A stretch of 64,000 nt of DNA, taken from Leptasterias polaris. Its lineage: Eukaryota > Echinodermata > Asteroidea > Forcipulatida > Asteriidae. The DNA lies in the NCBI GenBank assembly GCA_037783415.1, contig JAZGTN010000177.1, positions 62,001-126,000 of the forward strand, read 5' to 3'. A program made the translations under genes and the position numbers. This document shows positions 23,497 to 37,831 of this stretch, in pieces. Positions within the stretch are counted from its first letter, which is position 1. The number at the start of each line of letters is the position of its first letter. The notes under the pieces were generated by a model. The model was not told the DNA's origin. It did no database searches and was given only the letters and a program-made list of their open reading frames with translations.

Positions 23497-26400
23497 TGAA
23501 TCTAAGCGCGATCGGAGACGAACAAAATTAAAACCCCTCAAAACACGCTGAGATGAATTTTTTAATAAGAAACAGGGGTGTTGTGAACAAACTGGTTCAT
23601 TCTGAGCGTATTCTGAGACGAAAAAAATTCAAACCCCTCAGAATGCGCTGAGATTAATTCTTTACTAAGAAACATGGGTGTAGTGAACAAACTGGTTGAT
23701 TCTGAGCGTATTCTGAGACGAAAAAAATTCAAACCCCTCAGAATGCGCTGAGATTAATTCTTTACAAAGAAACATGGGTGTACTGAACAAACTGGTTGAT
23801 TCTGAGCGTATTCTGAGACGAAAAAAATTCAAACCCCTCAGAATGCGCTGAGATTAATTCTTTACTAAGAAACATGGGTGTACTGAACAAACTGGTTGAT
23901 TCTGAGCGTATTCTGAGACGAAAAAAATTCAAACCCCTCAGAATGCGCTGAGATTAATTCTTTACTAAGAAACATGGGTGTACTGAACAAACTGGTTGAT
24001 TCTGAGCGTATTCTGAGACGAAAAACATTCAAACCCCTCAGAATGCGCTGAGATTAATTCTTTACTAAGAAACATGGGTGTACTGAACAAACTGGTTGAT
24101 TCTGAGCGTATTCTGAGACGAAAAAATTTCAAACCCCTCAGAATGCGCTGAGATTAATTCTTTACTAAGAAACATGGGTGTACTGAACAAACTGGTTGAT
24201 TCTGAGCGTATTCTGAGACGAAAAAAATTCAAACCCCTCAGAATGCGCTGAGATTAATTCTTTACTAAGAAACATGGGTGTACTGAACAAACTGGTTGAT
24301 TCTGAGCGTATTCTGAGACGAAAAAAATTCAAACCCCTCAGAATGCGCTGAGATTAATTCTTTACTAAGAAACATGGGTGTACTGAACAAACTGGTTGAT
24401 TCTGAGCGTATTCTGAGACGAAAAAAATTCAAACCCCTCAGAATGCGCTGATATTAATTCTTTACTAAGAAACATGGGTGTACTGAACAAACTGGTTGAT
24501 TCTGAGCGTATTCTGAGACGAAAAAAATTCAAACCCCTCAGAATGCGCTGAGATTAATTCTTTACTAAGAAACATGGGTGTACTGAACAAACTGGTTGAT
24601 TCTGAGCGTATTCTGAGACGAAAAAAATTCAAACCCCTCAGAATGCGCTGAGATTAATTCTTTACTAAGAAACATGGGTGTACTGAACAAACTGGTTGAT
24701 TCTGAGCGTATTCTGAGACGAAAAAAATTCAAACCCCTCAGAATGCGCTGAGATTAATTCTTTACTAAGAAACATGGGTGTACTGAACAAACTGGTTGAT
24801 TCTGAGCGTGATCGGAGACGAAAAAAATTCAAACCCCTCAGAATGCGCTGAGATTAATTCTTTACTAAGAAACATGGGTGTACTGAACAAACTGGTTGAT
24901 TCTGAGCGTATTCTGAGACGAAAAAAATTCAAACCCCTCAGAATGCGCTGAGATTAATTCTTTACTAAGAAACATGGGTGTACTGAACAAACTGGTTGAT
25001 TCTGAGCGTATTCTGAGACGAAAAAAATTAAAACCCCTCAGAATGCGCTGAGATTAATTCTTTACTAAGAAACATGGGTGTACTGAACAAACTGGTTGAT
25101 TCTGAGCGTATTCTGAGACGAAAAAAATTCAAACCCCTCAGAATGCGCTGAGATGAATTTTTTAATAAGAAACATGGGTGTACTGAACAAACTGGTTGAT
25201 TCTGAGCGTATTCTGAGACGAAAAAAATTCAAACCCCTCAGAATGCGCTGAGATGAATTTTTTAATAAGAAACATGGGTGTACTGAACAAACTGGTTGAT
25301 TCTGAGCGTATTCTGAGACGAAAAAAATTCAAACCCCTCAGAATGCGCTGAGATTAATTCTTTACTAAGAAACATGGGTGTACTGAACAAACTGGTTGAT
25401 TCTGAGCGTGATCGGAGACGAAAAAAATTCAAACCCCTCAGAATGCGCTGAGATTAATTCTTTACTAAGAAACATGGGTGTACTGAACAAACTAGTTGAT
25501 TCTGAGCGTATTCTGAGACGAAAAAAATTCAAACCCCTCAGAATGCGCTGAGATTAATTCTTTACTAAGAAACATGGGTGTACTGAACAAACTGGTTGAT
25601 TCTGAGCGTGATCGGAGACGAAAAAAATTCAAACCCCTCAGAATGCGCTGAGATTAATTCTTTACTAAGAAACATGGGTGTACTGAACAAACTGGTTGAT
25701 TCTGAGCGTATTCTGAGACGAAAAAAATTCAAACCCCTCAGAATGCGCTGAGATTAATTCTTTACTAAGAAACATGGGTGTACTGAACAAACTGGTTGAT
25801 TCTGAGCGTATTCTGAGACGAAAAAAATTCAAACCCCTCAGAATGCGCTGAGATTAATTCTTTACTAAGAAACATGGGTGTACTGAACAAACTGGTTGAT
25901 TCTGAGCGTATTCTGAGACGAAAAAAATTCAAACCCCTCAGAATGCGCTGAGATTAATTTTTTACTAAGAAACATGGGTGTACTGAACAAACTGGTTGAT
26001 TCTGAGCATATTCTGAGACGAAAAAAATTCAAACCCCTCAGAATGCGCTGAGATTAATTCTTTACTAAGAAACATGGGTGTACTGAACAAACTGGTTGAT
26101 TCTGAGCGTATTCTGAGACGAAAAAAATTCAAACCCCTCAGAATGCGCTGAGATGAATTTTTTAATAAGAAACATGGGTGTACTGAACAAACTGGTTGAT
26201 TCTGAGCGTATTCTGAGACGAAAAAAATTCAAACCCCTCAGAATGCGCTGAGATTAATTCTTTACTAAGAAACATGGGTGTACTGAACAAACTGGTTGAT
26301 TCTGAGCATATTCTTAGACGAAAAAAATTCAAACCCCTCAGAATGCGCTGAGATTAATTCTTTACTAAGAAACATGGGTGTACTGAACAAACTGGTTGAT

Positions 26401-29400
26401 TCTGAGCGTATTCTGAGACGAAAAAAATTCAAACCCCTCAGAATGCGCTGAGATTAATTCTTTACTAAGAAACATGGGTGTACTGAACAAACTGGTTGAT
26501 TCTGAGCGTATTCTGAGACGAAAAAAATTCAAACCCCTCAGAATGCGCTGAGATTAATTCTTTACTAAGAAACATGGGTGTACTGAACAAACTGGTTGAT
26601 TCTGAGCGTATTCTGAGACGAAAAAAATTCAAACCCCTCAGAATGCGCTGAGATGAATTTTTTAATAAGAAACAAGGGTGGACTGAACAAACTGGTTGAT
26701 TCTGAGCGTGATCGGAGACGAAAAAAATTCAAACCCCTCAAAACGCGCTGAGATTAATTCTTTACTAAGAAACATGGGTGTACTGAACAAACTGGTTGAT
26801 TCTGAGCGTATTCTGAGACGAAAAAAATTCAAACCCCTCAGAATGCGCTGAGATTAATTCTTTACTAAGAAACATGGGTGTACTGAACAAACTGGTTGAT
26901 TCTGAGCGTATTCTGAGACGAAAAAAATTAAAACCCCTCAGAATGCGCTGAGATTAATTCTTTACTAAGAAACATGGGTGTACTGAACAAACTGGTTGAT
27001 TCTGAGCGTATTCTGAGACGAAAAAAATTCAAACCCCTCAGAATGCGCTGAGATGAATTTTTTAATAAGAAACATGGGTGTACTGAACAAACTGGTTGAT
27101 TCTGAGCGTATTCTGAGACGAAAAAAATTCAAACCCCTCAGAATGCGCTGAGATGAATTTTTTAATAAGAAACATGGGTGTACTGAACAAACTGGTTGAT
27201 TCTGAGCGTATTCTGAGACGAAAAAAATTCAAACCCCTCAGAATGCGCTGAGATTAATTCTTTACTAAGAAACATGGGTGTACTGAACAAACTGGTTGAT
27301 TCTGAGCGTGATCGGAGACGAAAAAAATTCAAACCCCTCAGAATGCGCTGAGATTAATTCTTTACTAAGAAACATGGGTGTACTGAACAAACTAGTTGAT
27401 TCTGAGCGTATTCTGAGACGAAAAAAATTCAAACCCCTCAGAATGCGCTGAGATTAATTCTTTACTAAGAAACATGGGTGTACTGAACAAACTGGTTGAT
27501 TCTGAGCGTGATCGGAGACGAAAAAAATTCAAACCCCTCAGAATGCGCTGAGATTAATTCTTTACTAAGAAACATGGGTGTACTGAACAAACTGGTTGAT
27601 TCTGAGCGTATTCTGAGACGAAAAAAATTCAAACCCCTCAGAATGCGCTGAGATTAATTCTTTACTAAGAAACATGGGTGTACTGAACAAACTGGTTGAT
27701 TCTGAGCGTATTCTGAGACGAAAAAAATTAAAACCCCTCAGAATGCGCTGAGATTAATTCTTTACTAAGAAACATGGGTGTACTGAACAAACTGGTTGAT
27801 TCTGAGCGTATTCTGAGACGAAAAAAATTCAAACCCCTCAGAATGCGCTGAGATGAATTTTTTAATAAGAAACATGGGTGTACTGAACAAACTGGTTGAT
27901 TCTGAGCGTATTCTGAGACGAAAAAAATTCAAACCCCTCAGAATGCGCTGAGATGAATTTTTTAATAAGAAACATGGGTGTACTGAACAAACTGGTTGAT
28001 TCTGAGCGTATTCTGAGACGAAAAAAATTCAAACCCCTCAGAATGCGCTGAGATTAATTCTTTACTAAGAAACATGGGTGTACTGAACAAACTGGTTGAT
28101 TCTGAGCGTGATCGGAGACGAAAAAAATTCAAACCCCTCAGAATGCGCTGAGATTAATTCTTTACTAAGAAACATGGGTGTACTGAACAAACTAGTTGAT
28201 TCTGAGCGTATTCTGAGACGAAAAAAATTCAAACCCCTCAGAATGCGCTGAGATTAATTCTTTACTAAGAAACATGGGTGTACTGAACAAACTGGTTGAT
28301 TCTGAGCGTGATCGGAGACGAAAAAAATTCAAACCCCTCAGAATGCGCTGAGATTAATTCTTTACTAAGAAACATAGGTGTACTGAACAAACTGGTTGAT
28401 TCTGAGCGTATTCTGAGACGAAAAAAATTCAAACCCCTCAGAATGCGCTGAGATTAATTCTTTACTAAGAAACATGGGTGTACTGAACAAACTGGTTGAT
28501 TCTGAGCGTATTCTGAGACGAAAAAAATTCAAACCCCTCAGAATGCGCTGAGATTAATTCTTTACTAAGAAACATGGGTGTACTGAACAAACTGGTTGAT
28601 TCTGAGCGTATTCTGAGACGAAAAAAATTCAAACCCCTCAGAATGCGCTGAGATTAATTTTTTACTAAGAAACATGGGTGTACTGAACAAACTGGTTGAT
28701 TCTGAGCATATTCTGAGACGAAAAAAATTCAAACCCCTCAGAATGCGCTGAGATTAATTCTTTACTAAGAAACATGGGTGTACTGAACAAACTGGTTGAT
28801 TCTGAGCGTATTCTGAGACGAAAAAAATTCAAACCCCTCAGAATGCGCTGAGATGAATTTTTTAATAAGAAACATGGGTGTACTGAACAAACTGGTTGAT
28901 TCTGAGCGTATTCTGAGACGAAAAAAATTCAAACCCCTCAGAATGCGCTGAGATTAATTCTTTACTAAGAAACATGGGTGTACTGAACAAACTGGTTGAT
29001 TCTGAGCATATTCTTAGACGAAAAAAATTCAAACCCCTCAGAATGCGCTGAGATTAATTCTTTACTAAGAAACATGGGTGTACTGAACAAACTGGTTGAT
29101 TCTGAGCGTATTCTGAGACGAAAAAAATTCAAACCCCTCAGAATGCGCTGAGATTAATTCTTTACTAAGAAACATGGGTGTACTGAACAAACTGGTTGAT
29201 TCTGAGCGTATTCTGAGACGAAAAAAATTCAAACCCCTCAGAATGCGCTGAGATTAATTCTTTACTAAGAAACATGGGTGTACTGAACAAACTGGTTGAT
29301 TCTGAGCGTATTCTGAGACGAAAAAAATTCAAACCCCTCAGAATGCGCTGAGATGAATTTTTTAATAAGAAACAAGGGTGGACTGAACAAACTGGTTGAT

Positions 29401-31644
29401 TCTGAGCGTGATCGGAGACGAAAAAAATTCAAACCCCTCAAAACGCGCTGAGATTAATTCTTTACTAAGAAACATGGGTGTACTGAACAAACTGGTTGAT
29501 TCTGAGCGTATTCTGAGACGAAAAAAATTCAAACCCCTCAGAATGCGCTGAGATTAATTCTTTACTAAGAAACATGGGTGTACTGAACAAACTGGTTGAT
29601 TCTGAGCGTATTCTGAGACGAAAAAAATTCAAACCCCTCAGAATGCGCTGAGATTAATTCTTTACTAAGAAACATGGGTGTACTGAACAAACTGGTTGAT
29701 TCTGAGCGTATTCTGAGACGAAAAAAATTCAAACCCCTCAGAATGCGCTGATATTAATTCTTTACTAAGAAACATGGGTGTACTGAACAAACTGGTTGAT
29801 TCTGAGCGTATTCTGAGACGAAAAAAATTCAAACCCCTCAGAATGCGCTGAGATTAATTCTTTACTAAGAAACATGGGTGTACTGAACAAACTGGTTGAT
29901 TCTGAGCATATTCTGAGACGAAAAAAATTCAAACCCCTCAGAATGCGCTGAGATTAATTCTTTACTAAGAAACATGGGTGTACTGAACAAACTGGTTGAT
30001 TCTGAGCGTATTCTGAGACGAAAAAAATTCAAACCCCTCAGAATGCGCTGAGATTAATTCTTTACTAAGAAACATGGGTGTACTGAACAAACTGGTTGAT
30101 TCTGAGCGTATTCTGAGACGAAAAAAATTCAAACCCCTCAGAATGCGCTGAGATTAATTCTTTACTAAGAAACATGGGTGTACTGAACAAACTGGTTGAT
30201 TCTGAGCGTATTCTGAGACGAAAAAAATTCAAACCCCTCAGAATGCGCTGATATTAATTCTTTACTAAGAAACATGGGTGTACTGAACAAACTGGTTGAT
30301 TCTGAGCGTATTCTGAGACGAAAAAAATTCAAACCCCTCAGAATGCGCTGAGATTAATTCTTTACTAAGAAACATGGGTGTACTGAACAAACTGGTTGAT
30401 TCTGAGCGTATTCTGAGACGAAAAAAATTCAAACCCCTCAGAATGCACTGAGATTAATTCTTTACTAAGAAACATGGGTGTACTGAACAAACTGGTTGAT
30501 TCTGAGCGTATTCTGAGACGAAAAAAATTCAAACCCCTCAGAATGCGCTGAGATTAATTCTTTACTAAGAAACATGGGTGTACTGAACAAACTGCTTGAT
30601 TCTGAGCGTATTCTGAGACGAAAAAAATTCAAACCCCTCAGAATGCGCTGAGATTAATTCTTTACTAAGAAACATGGGTGTACTGAACAAACTGGTTGAT
30701 TCTGAGCGTGATCGGAGACGAAAAAAATTCAAACCCCTCAGAATGCGCTGAGATTAATTCTTTACTAAGAAACATGGGTGTACTGAACAAACTGGTTGAT
30801 TCTGAGCGTATTCTGAGACGAAAAAAATTCAAACCCCTCAGAATGCGCTGAGATTAATTCTTTACTAAGAAACATGGGTGTACTGAACAAACTGGTTGAT
30901 TCTGAGCGTATTCTGAGACGAAAAAAATTCAAACCCCTCAGAATGCGCTGAGATTAATTCTTTACTAAGAAACATGGGTGTACTGAACAAACTGGTTGAT
31001 TCTGAGCGTATTCTGAGACGAAAAAAATTCAAACCCCTCAGAATGCGCTGAGATTAATTCTTTACTAAGAAACATGGGTGTACTGAACAAACTGGTTGAT
31101 TCTGAGCGTATTCTGAGACGAAAAAAATTCAAACCCCTCAAAACGCGCTGAGATTAATTCTTTACTAAGAAACATGGGTGTACTGAACAAACTGGTTGAT
31201 TCTGAGCGTATTCTGAGACGAAAAAAATTCAAACCCCTCAGAATGCGCTGAGATTAATTCTTTACTAAGAAACATGGGTGTACTGAACAAACTGGTTGAT
31301 TCTGAGCATATTCTGAGACGAAAAAAATTCAAACCCCTCAGAATGCGCTGAGATTAATTCTTTACTAAGAAACATGGGTGTACTGAACAAACTGGTTGAT
31401 TCTGAGCGTATTCTGAGACGAAAAAAATTCAAACCCCTCAAAACGCGCTGAGATTAATTCTTTACTAAGAAACAAGGGTGTACTGAACAAATTGGTTGAT
31501 TCTGAGCGTGATCGGAGACGAAAAAAATTCAAACCCCTCAAAACGCGCTGAGATTAATTCTTTACTAAGAAACAACAGTGTTGGGACCGTACTGGTTGAA
31601 TCTAAGCGCGATCGGAGATGAAAAAAAATAAAATACCTCAAAAC
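23497..31644. repeat. Satellite block A8 (48-bp partial + 81 monomers)
   Basis: Follows A4 at an offset of 12772 bp up to about 26745, then is expanded. The eight-monomer cassette (ATTAAAAC, plain, two GATGAATTTTTT, GATCGG, ACTAGTTG, GATCGG, plain) occurs at 24945, 26845 and 27645, and the segment 24945-26744 recurs as 27645-29444. It then continues with the A4-like GATAT (about 29745 and 30245), CACTGAG (30445), ACTGCTTG and GATCGG series. A private ATAGGTG change lies near 28374. The ATTAAAAC change present near 11959 in A4 is absent at the matching site here. Confidence 0.92.
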
Positions 31645-31864
31645 TCCTGTAAACCTGTAAGCCACCAGATGTCAATACACTTTCCAGGTTAAAAAGAACA
31701 CAACATCCTTTGAGGCACAAAACCAGGTCACAAAACCACAAATACATCATGTAATCACAAGCAAAGTGGCTAGTGAAGCAAGAGTATTACAAACTAAAAC
31801 AATTGTATAACAATCTGCGCAGGATTAACCACAAGGATACCACACAGCCAGCTTGTCTTTTGAG
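31645..31864. repeat. Spacer 9
   Basis: The spacer itself matches spacer 1. Its neighbours carry private changes: AAATTGGTTG in the monomer before (near 31491) and CTGGGACATTC in the monomer after (near 31963). Confidence 0.9.
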
Positions 31865-34800
31865 TGAATCTAAGCGCGATCGGAGACGAACAAAATTAAA
31901 ACCCCTCAAAACACGCTGAGATGAATTTTTTAATAAGAAACAGGGGTGTTGTGAACAAACTGGGACATTCTGAGCGTATTCTGAGACGAAAAAAATTCAA
32001 ACCCCTCAGAATGCGCTGAGATTAATTCTTTACTAAGAAACATGGGTGTAGTGAACAAACTGGTTGATTCTGAGCGTATTCTGAGACGAAAAAAATTCAA
32101 ACCCCTCAGAATGCGCTGAGATTAATTCTTTACTAAGAAACATGGGTGTACTGAACAAACTGGTTGATTCTGAGCGTATTCTGAGACGAAAAAAATTCAA
32201 ACCCCTCAGAATGCGCTGAGATTAATTCTTTACTAAGAAACATGGGTGTACTGAACAAACTGGTTGATTCTGAGCGTATTCTGAGACGAAAAAAATTCAA
32301 ACCCCTCAGAATGCGCTGAGATTAATTCTTTACTAAGAAACATGGGTGTACTGAACAAACTGGTTGATTCTGAGCGTGATCGGAGACGAAAAAAATTCAA
32401 ACCCCTCAGAATGCGCTGAGATTAATTCTTTACTAAGAAACATGGGTGTACTGAACAAACTGGTTGATTCTGAGCGTATTCTGAGACGAAAAAAATTCAA
32501 ACCCCTCAGAATGCGCTGAGATTAATTCTTTACTAAGAAACATGGGTGTACTGAACAAACTGGTTGATTCTGAGCATATTCTGAGACGAAAAAAATTCAA
32601 ACCCCTCAGAATGCGCTGAGATTAATTCTTTACTAAGAAACATGGGTGTACTGAACAAACTGGTTGATTCTGAGCGTATTCTGAGACGAAAAAAATTCAA
32701 ACCCCTCAGAATGCGCTGAGATTAATTCTTTACTAAGAAACATGGGTGTACTGAACAAACTGGTTGATTCTGAGCGTATTCTGAGACGAAAAAAATTCAA
32801 ACCCCTCAGAATGCGCTGAGATTAATTCTTTACTAAGAAACATGGGTGTACTGAACAAACTGGTTGATTCTGAGCGTGATCGGAGACGAAAAAAATTCAA
32901 ACCCCTCAGAATGCGCTGAGATTAATTCTTTACTAAGAAACATGGGTGTACTGAACAAACTGGTTGATTCTGAGCGTATTCTGAGACGAAAAAAATTCAA
33001 ACCCCTCAGAATGCGCTGAGATTAATTCTTTACTAAGAAACATGGGTGTACTGAACAAACTGGTTGATTCTGAGCGTATTCTGAGACGAAAAAAATTCAA
33101 ACCCCTCAGAATGCGCTGAGATTAATTCTTTACTAAGAAACATGGGTGTACTGAACAAACTGGTTGATTCTGAGCGTATTCTGAGACGAAAAAAATTCAA
33201 ACCCCTCAGAATGCGCTGAGATGAATTTTTTAATAAGAAACATGGGTGTACTGAACAAACTGGTTGATTCTGAGCGTATTCTGAGACGAAAAAAATTCAA
33301 ACCCCTCAGAATGCGCTGAGATGAATTTTTTAATAAGAAACATGGGTGTACTGAACAAACTGGTTGATTCTGAGCGTATTCTGAGACGAAAAAAATTCAA
33401 ACCCCTCAGAATGCGCTGAGATTAATTCTTTACTAAGAAACATGGGTGTACTGAACAAACTGGTTGATTCTGAGCGTGATCGGAGACGAAAAAAATTCAA
33501 ACCCCTCAGAATGCGCTGAGATTAATTCTTTACTAAGAAACATGGGTGTACTGAACAAACTAGTTGATTCTGAGCGTATTCTGAGACGAAAAAAATTCAA
33601 ACCCCTCAGAATGCGCTGAGATTAATTCTTTACTAAGAAACATGGGTGTACTGAACAAACTGGTTGATTCTGAGCGTGATCGGAGACGAAAAAAATTCAA
33701 ACCCCTCAGAATGCGCTGAGATTAATTCTTTACTAAGAAACATGGGTGTACTGAACAAACTGGTTGATTCTGAGCGTATTCTGAGACGAAAAAAATTCAA
33801 ACCCCTCAGAATGCGCTGAGATTAATTCTTTACTAAGAAACATGGGTGTACTGAACAAACTGGTTGATTCTGAGCGTATTCTGAGACGAAAAAAATTCAA
33901 ACCCCTCAGAATGCGCTGAGATTAATTCTTTACTAAGAAACATGGGTGTACTGAACAAACTGGTTGATTCTGAGCGTATTCTGAGACGAAAAAAATTCAA
34001 ACCCCTCAGAATGCACTGAGATTAATTTTTTACTAAGAAACATGGGTGTACTGAACAAACTGGTTGATTCTGAGCATATTCTGAGACGAAAAAAATTCAA
34101 ACCCCTCAGAATGCGCTGAGATTAATTCTTTACTAAGAAACATGGGTGTACTGAACAAACTGGTTGATTCTGAGCGTATTCTGAGACGAAAAAAATTCAA
34201 ACCCCTCAGAATGCGCTGAGATGAATTTTTTAATAAGAAACATGGGTGTACTGAACAAACTGGTTGATTCTGAGCGTATTCTGAGACGAAAAAAATTCAA
34301 ACCCCTCAGAATGCGCTGAGATTAATTCTTTACTAAGAAACATGGGTGTACTGAACAAACTGGTTGATTCTGAGCATATTCTTAGACGAAAAAAATTCAA
34401 ACCCCTCAGAATGCGCTGAGATTAATTCTTTACTAAGAAACATGGGTGTACTGAACAAACTGGTTGATTCTGAGCGTATTCTGAGACGAAAAAAATTCAA
34501 ACCCCTCAGAATGCGCTGAGATTAATTCTTTACTAAGAAACATGGGTGTACTGAACAAACTGGTTGATTCTGAGCGTATTCTGAGACGAAAAAAATTCAA
34601 ACCCCTCAGAATGCGCTGAGATTAATTCTTTACTAAGAAACATGGGTGTACTGAACAAACTGGTTGATTCTGAGCGTATTCTGAGACGAAAAAAATTCAA
34701 ACCCCTCAGAATGCGCTGAGATGAATTTTTTAATAAGAAACAAGGGTGTACTGAACAAACTGGTTGATTCTGAGCGTGATCGGAGACGAAAAAAATTCAA

Positions 34801-37611
34801 ACCCCTCAAAACGCGCTGAGATTAATTCTTTACTAAGAAACATGGGTGTACTGAACAAACTGGTTGATTCTGAGCGTATTCTGAGACGAAAAAAATTCAA
34901 ACCCCTCAGAATGCGCTGAGATTAATTCTTTACTAAGAAACATGGGTGTACTGAACAAACTGGTTGATTCTGAGCATATTCTGAGACGAAAAAAATTCAA
35001 ACCCCTCAGAATGCGCTGAGATTAATTCTTTACTAAGAAACATGGGTGTACTGAACAAACTGGTTGATTCTGAGCGTATTCTGAGACGAAAAAAATTCAA
35101 ACCCCTCAGAATGCGCTGAGATTAATTCTTTACTAAGAAACATGGGTGTACTGAACAAACTGGTTGATTCTGAGCGTATTCTGAGACGAAAATAATTCAA
35201 ACCCCTCAGAATGCGCTGATATTAATTCTTTACTAAGAAACATGGGTGTACTGAACAAACTGGTTGATTCTGAGCGTATTCTGAGACGAAAAAAATTCAA
35301 ACCCCTCAGAATGCGCTGAGATTAATTCTTTACTAAGAAACATGGGTGTACTGAACAAACTGGTTGATTCTGAGCATATTCTGAGACGAAAAAAATTCAA
35401 ACCCCTCAGAATGCGCTGAGATTAATTCTTTACTAAGAAACATGGGTGTACTGAACAAACTGGTTGATTCTGAGCGTATTCTGAGACGAAAACAATTCAA
35501 ACCCCTCAGAATGCGCTGAGATTAATTCTTTACTAAGAAACATGGGTGTACTGAACAAACTGGTTGATTCTGAGCGTATTCTGAGACGAAAAAAATTCAA
35601 ACCCCTCAGAATGCGCTGAGATTAATTCTTTACTAAGAAACATGGGTGTACTGAACAAACTGGTTGATTCTGAGCGTATTCTGAGACGAAAAAAATTCAA
35701 ACCCCTCAGAATGCGCGGAGATTAATTCTTTACTAAGAAACATGGGTGTACTGAACAAACTGGTTGATTCTGAGCGTATTCTGAGACGAAAAAAAATCAA
35801 ACCCCTCAGAATGCGCTGATATTAATTCTTTACTAAGAAACATGGGTGTACTGAACAAACTGGTTGATTCTGAGCGTATTCTGAGACGAAAAAAATTCAA
35901 ACCCCTCAGAATGCGCTGAGATTAATTCTTTACTAAGAAACATGGGTGTACTGAACAAACTGGTTGATTCTGAGCGTATTCTGAGACGAAAAAAATTCAA
36001 ACCCCTCAGAATGCGCTGAGATTAATTCTTTACTAAGAAACATGGGTGTACTGAACAAACTGGTTGATTCTGAGCGTATTCTGAGACGAAAAAAATTCAA
36101 ACCCCTCAGAATGCGCTGAGATTAATTCTTTACTAAGAAACATGGGTGTACTGAACAAACTGCTTGATTCTGAGCGTATTCTGAGACGAAAAAAATTCAA
36201 ACCCCTCAGAATGCGCTGAGATTAATTCTTTACTAAGAAACATGGGTGTACTGAACAAACTGGTTGATTCTGAGCGTGATCGGAGACGAAAAAAATTCAA
36301 ACCCCTCAGAATGCGCTGAGATTAATTCTTTACTAAGAAACATGGGTGTACTGAACAAACTGGTTGATTCTGAGCGTATTCTGAGACGAAAAAAATTCAA
36401 ACCCCTCAGAATGCGCTGAGATTAATTCTTTACTAAGAAACATGGGTGTACTGAACAAACTGGTTGATTCTGAGCGTATTCTGAGACGAAAAAAATTCAA
36501 ACCCCTCAGAATGCGCTGAGATTAATTCTTTACTAAGAAACATGGGTGTACTGAACAAACTGGTTGATTCTGAGCGTATTCTGAGACGAAAAAAATTCAA
36601 ACCCCTCAGAATGCGCTGAGATTAATTCTTTACTAAGAAACATGGGTGTACTGAACAAACTGGTTGATTCTGAGCGTATTCTGAGACGAAAAAAATTCAA
36701 ACCCCTCAGAATGCGCTGAGATTAATTCTTTACTAAGAAACATGGGTGTACTGAACAAACTGGTTGATTCTGAGCGTATTCTGAGACGAAAAAAATTCAA
36801 ACCCCTCAGAATGCGCTGAGATTAATTCTTTACTAAGAAACATGGGTGTACTGAACAAACTGGTTGATTCTGAGCGTATTCTGAGACGAAAAAAATTCAA
36901 ACCCCTCAGAATGCGCTGAGATTAATTCTTTACTAAGAAACATGGGTGTACTGAACAAACTGGTTGATTCTGAGCGTATTCTGAGACGAAAAAAATTCAA
37001 ACCCCTCAGAATGCGCTGAGATTAATTCTTTACTAAGAAACATGGGTGTACTGAACAAACTGGTTGATTCTGAGCGTATTCTGAGACGAAAAAAATTCAA
37101 ACCCCTCAGAATGCGCTGAGATTAATTCTTTACTAAGAAACATGGGTGTACTGAACAAACTGCTTGATTCTGAGCGTATTCTGAGACGAAAAAAATTCAA
37201 ACCCCTCAGAATGCGCTGAGATTAATTCTTTACTAAGAAACATGGGTGTACTGAACAAACTGGTTGATTCTGAGCGTATTCTGAGACGAAAAAAATTCAA
37301 ACCCCTCAGAATGCGCTGAGATTAATCTTTACTAAGAAACATGGGTGTACTGAACAAACTGGTTGATTCTGAGCGTATTCTGAGACGAAAAAAATTCAAA
37401 CCCCTCAAAACGCGCTGAGATTAATTCTTTACTAAGAAACAAGGGTGTACTGAACAAACTGGTTGATTCTGAGCGTGATCGGAGACGAAAAAAATTCAAA
37501 CCCCTCAAAACGCGCTGAGATTAATTCTTTACTAAGAAACAACAGTGTTGGGACCGTACTGGTTGAATCTAAGCGCGATCGGAGATGAAAAAAAATAAAA
37601 TACCTCAAAAC
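31865..37611. repeat. Satellite block A9 (48-bp partial + 57 monomers)
   Basis: Monomers 1-23 form a mosaic: GATCGG in 5, 10, 16 and 18, GCATATTC in 7, GATGAATTTTTT in 14 and 15, ACTAGTTG in 17, and a CACTGAG-TTTTTTAC-GCATATTC copy at 34013. From 34213 it copies A0 (position 1 onwards). Private changes are AAAATAATTC near 35193, AAAACAATTC near 35493, and a one-base deletion in the T run near 37326, which makes that monomer 99 bp. Confidence 0.92.
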
Positions 37612-37831
37612 TCCTGTAAACCTGTAAGCCACCAGATGTCAATACACTTTCCAGGTTAAAAAGAACACAACATCCTTTGAGGCACAAAACCAGGTCACAA
37701 AACCACAAATACATCATGTAATCACAAGCAAAGTGGCTAGTGAAGCAAGAGCATTACAAACTAAAACAATTGTATAACAATCTGCGCAGGATTAACCACA
37801 AGGATACCACACAGCCAGCTTGTCTTTTGAG
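37612..37831. repeat. Spacer 10
   Basis: One visible difference from the other spacers: GAGCATTAC instead of GAGTATTAC at 37752. It is the only spacer substitution I found among the 15 copies. Confidence 0.9.
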
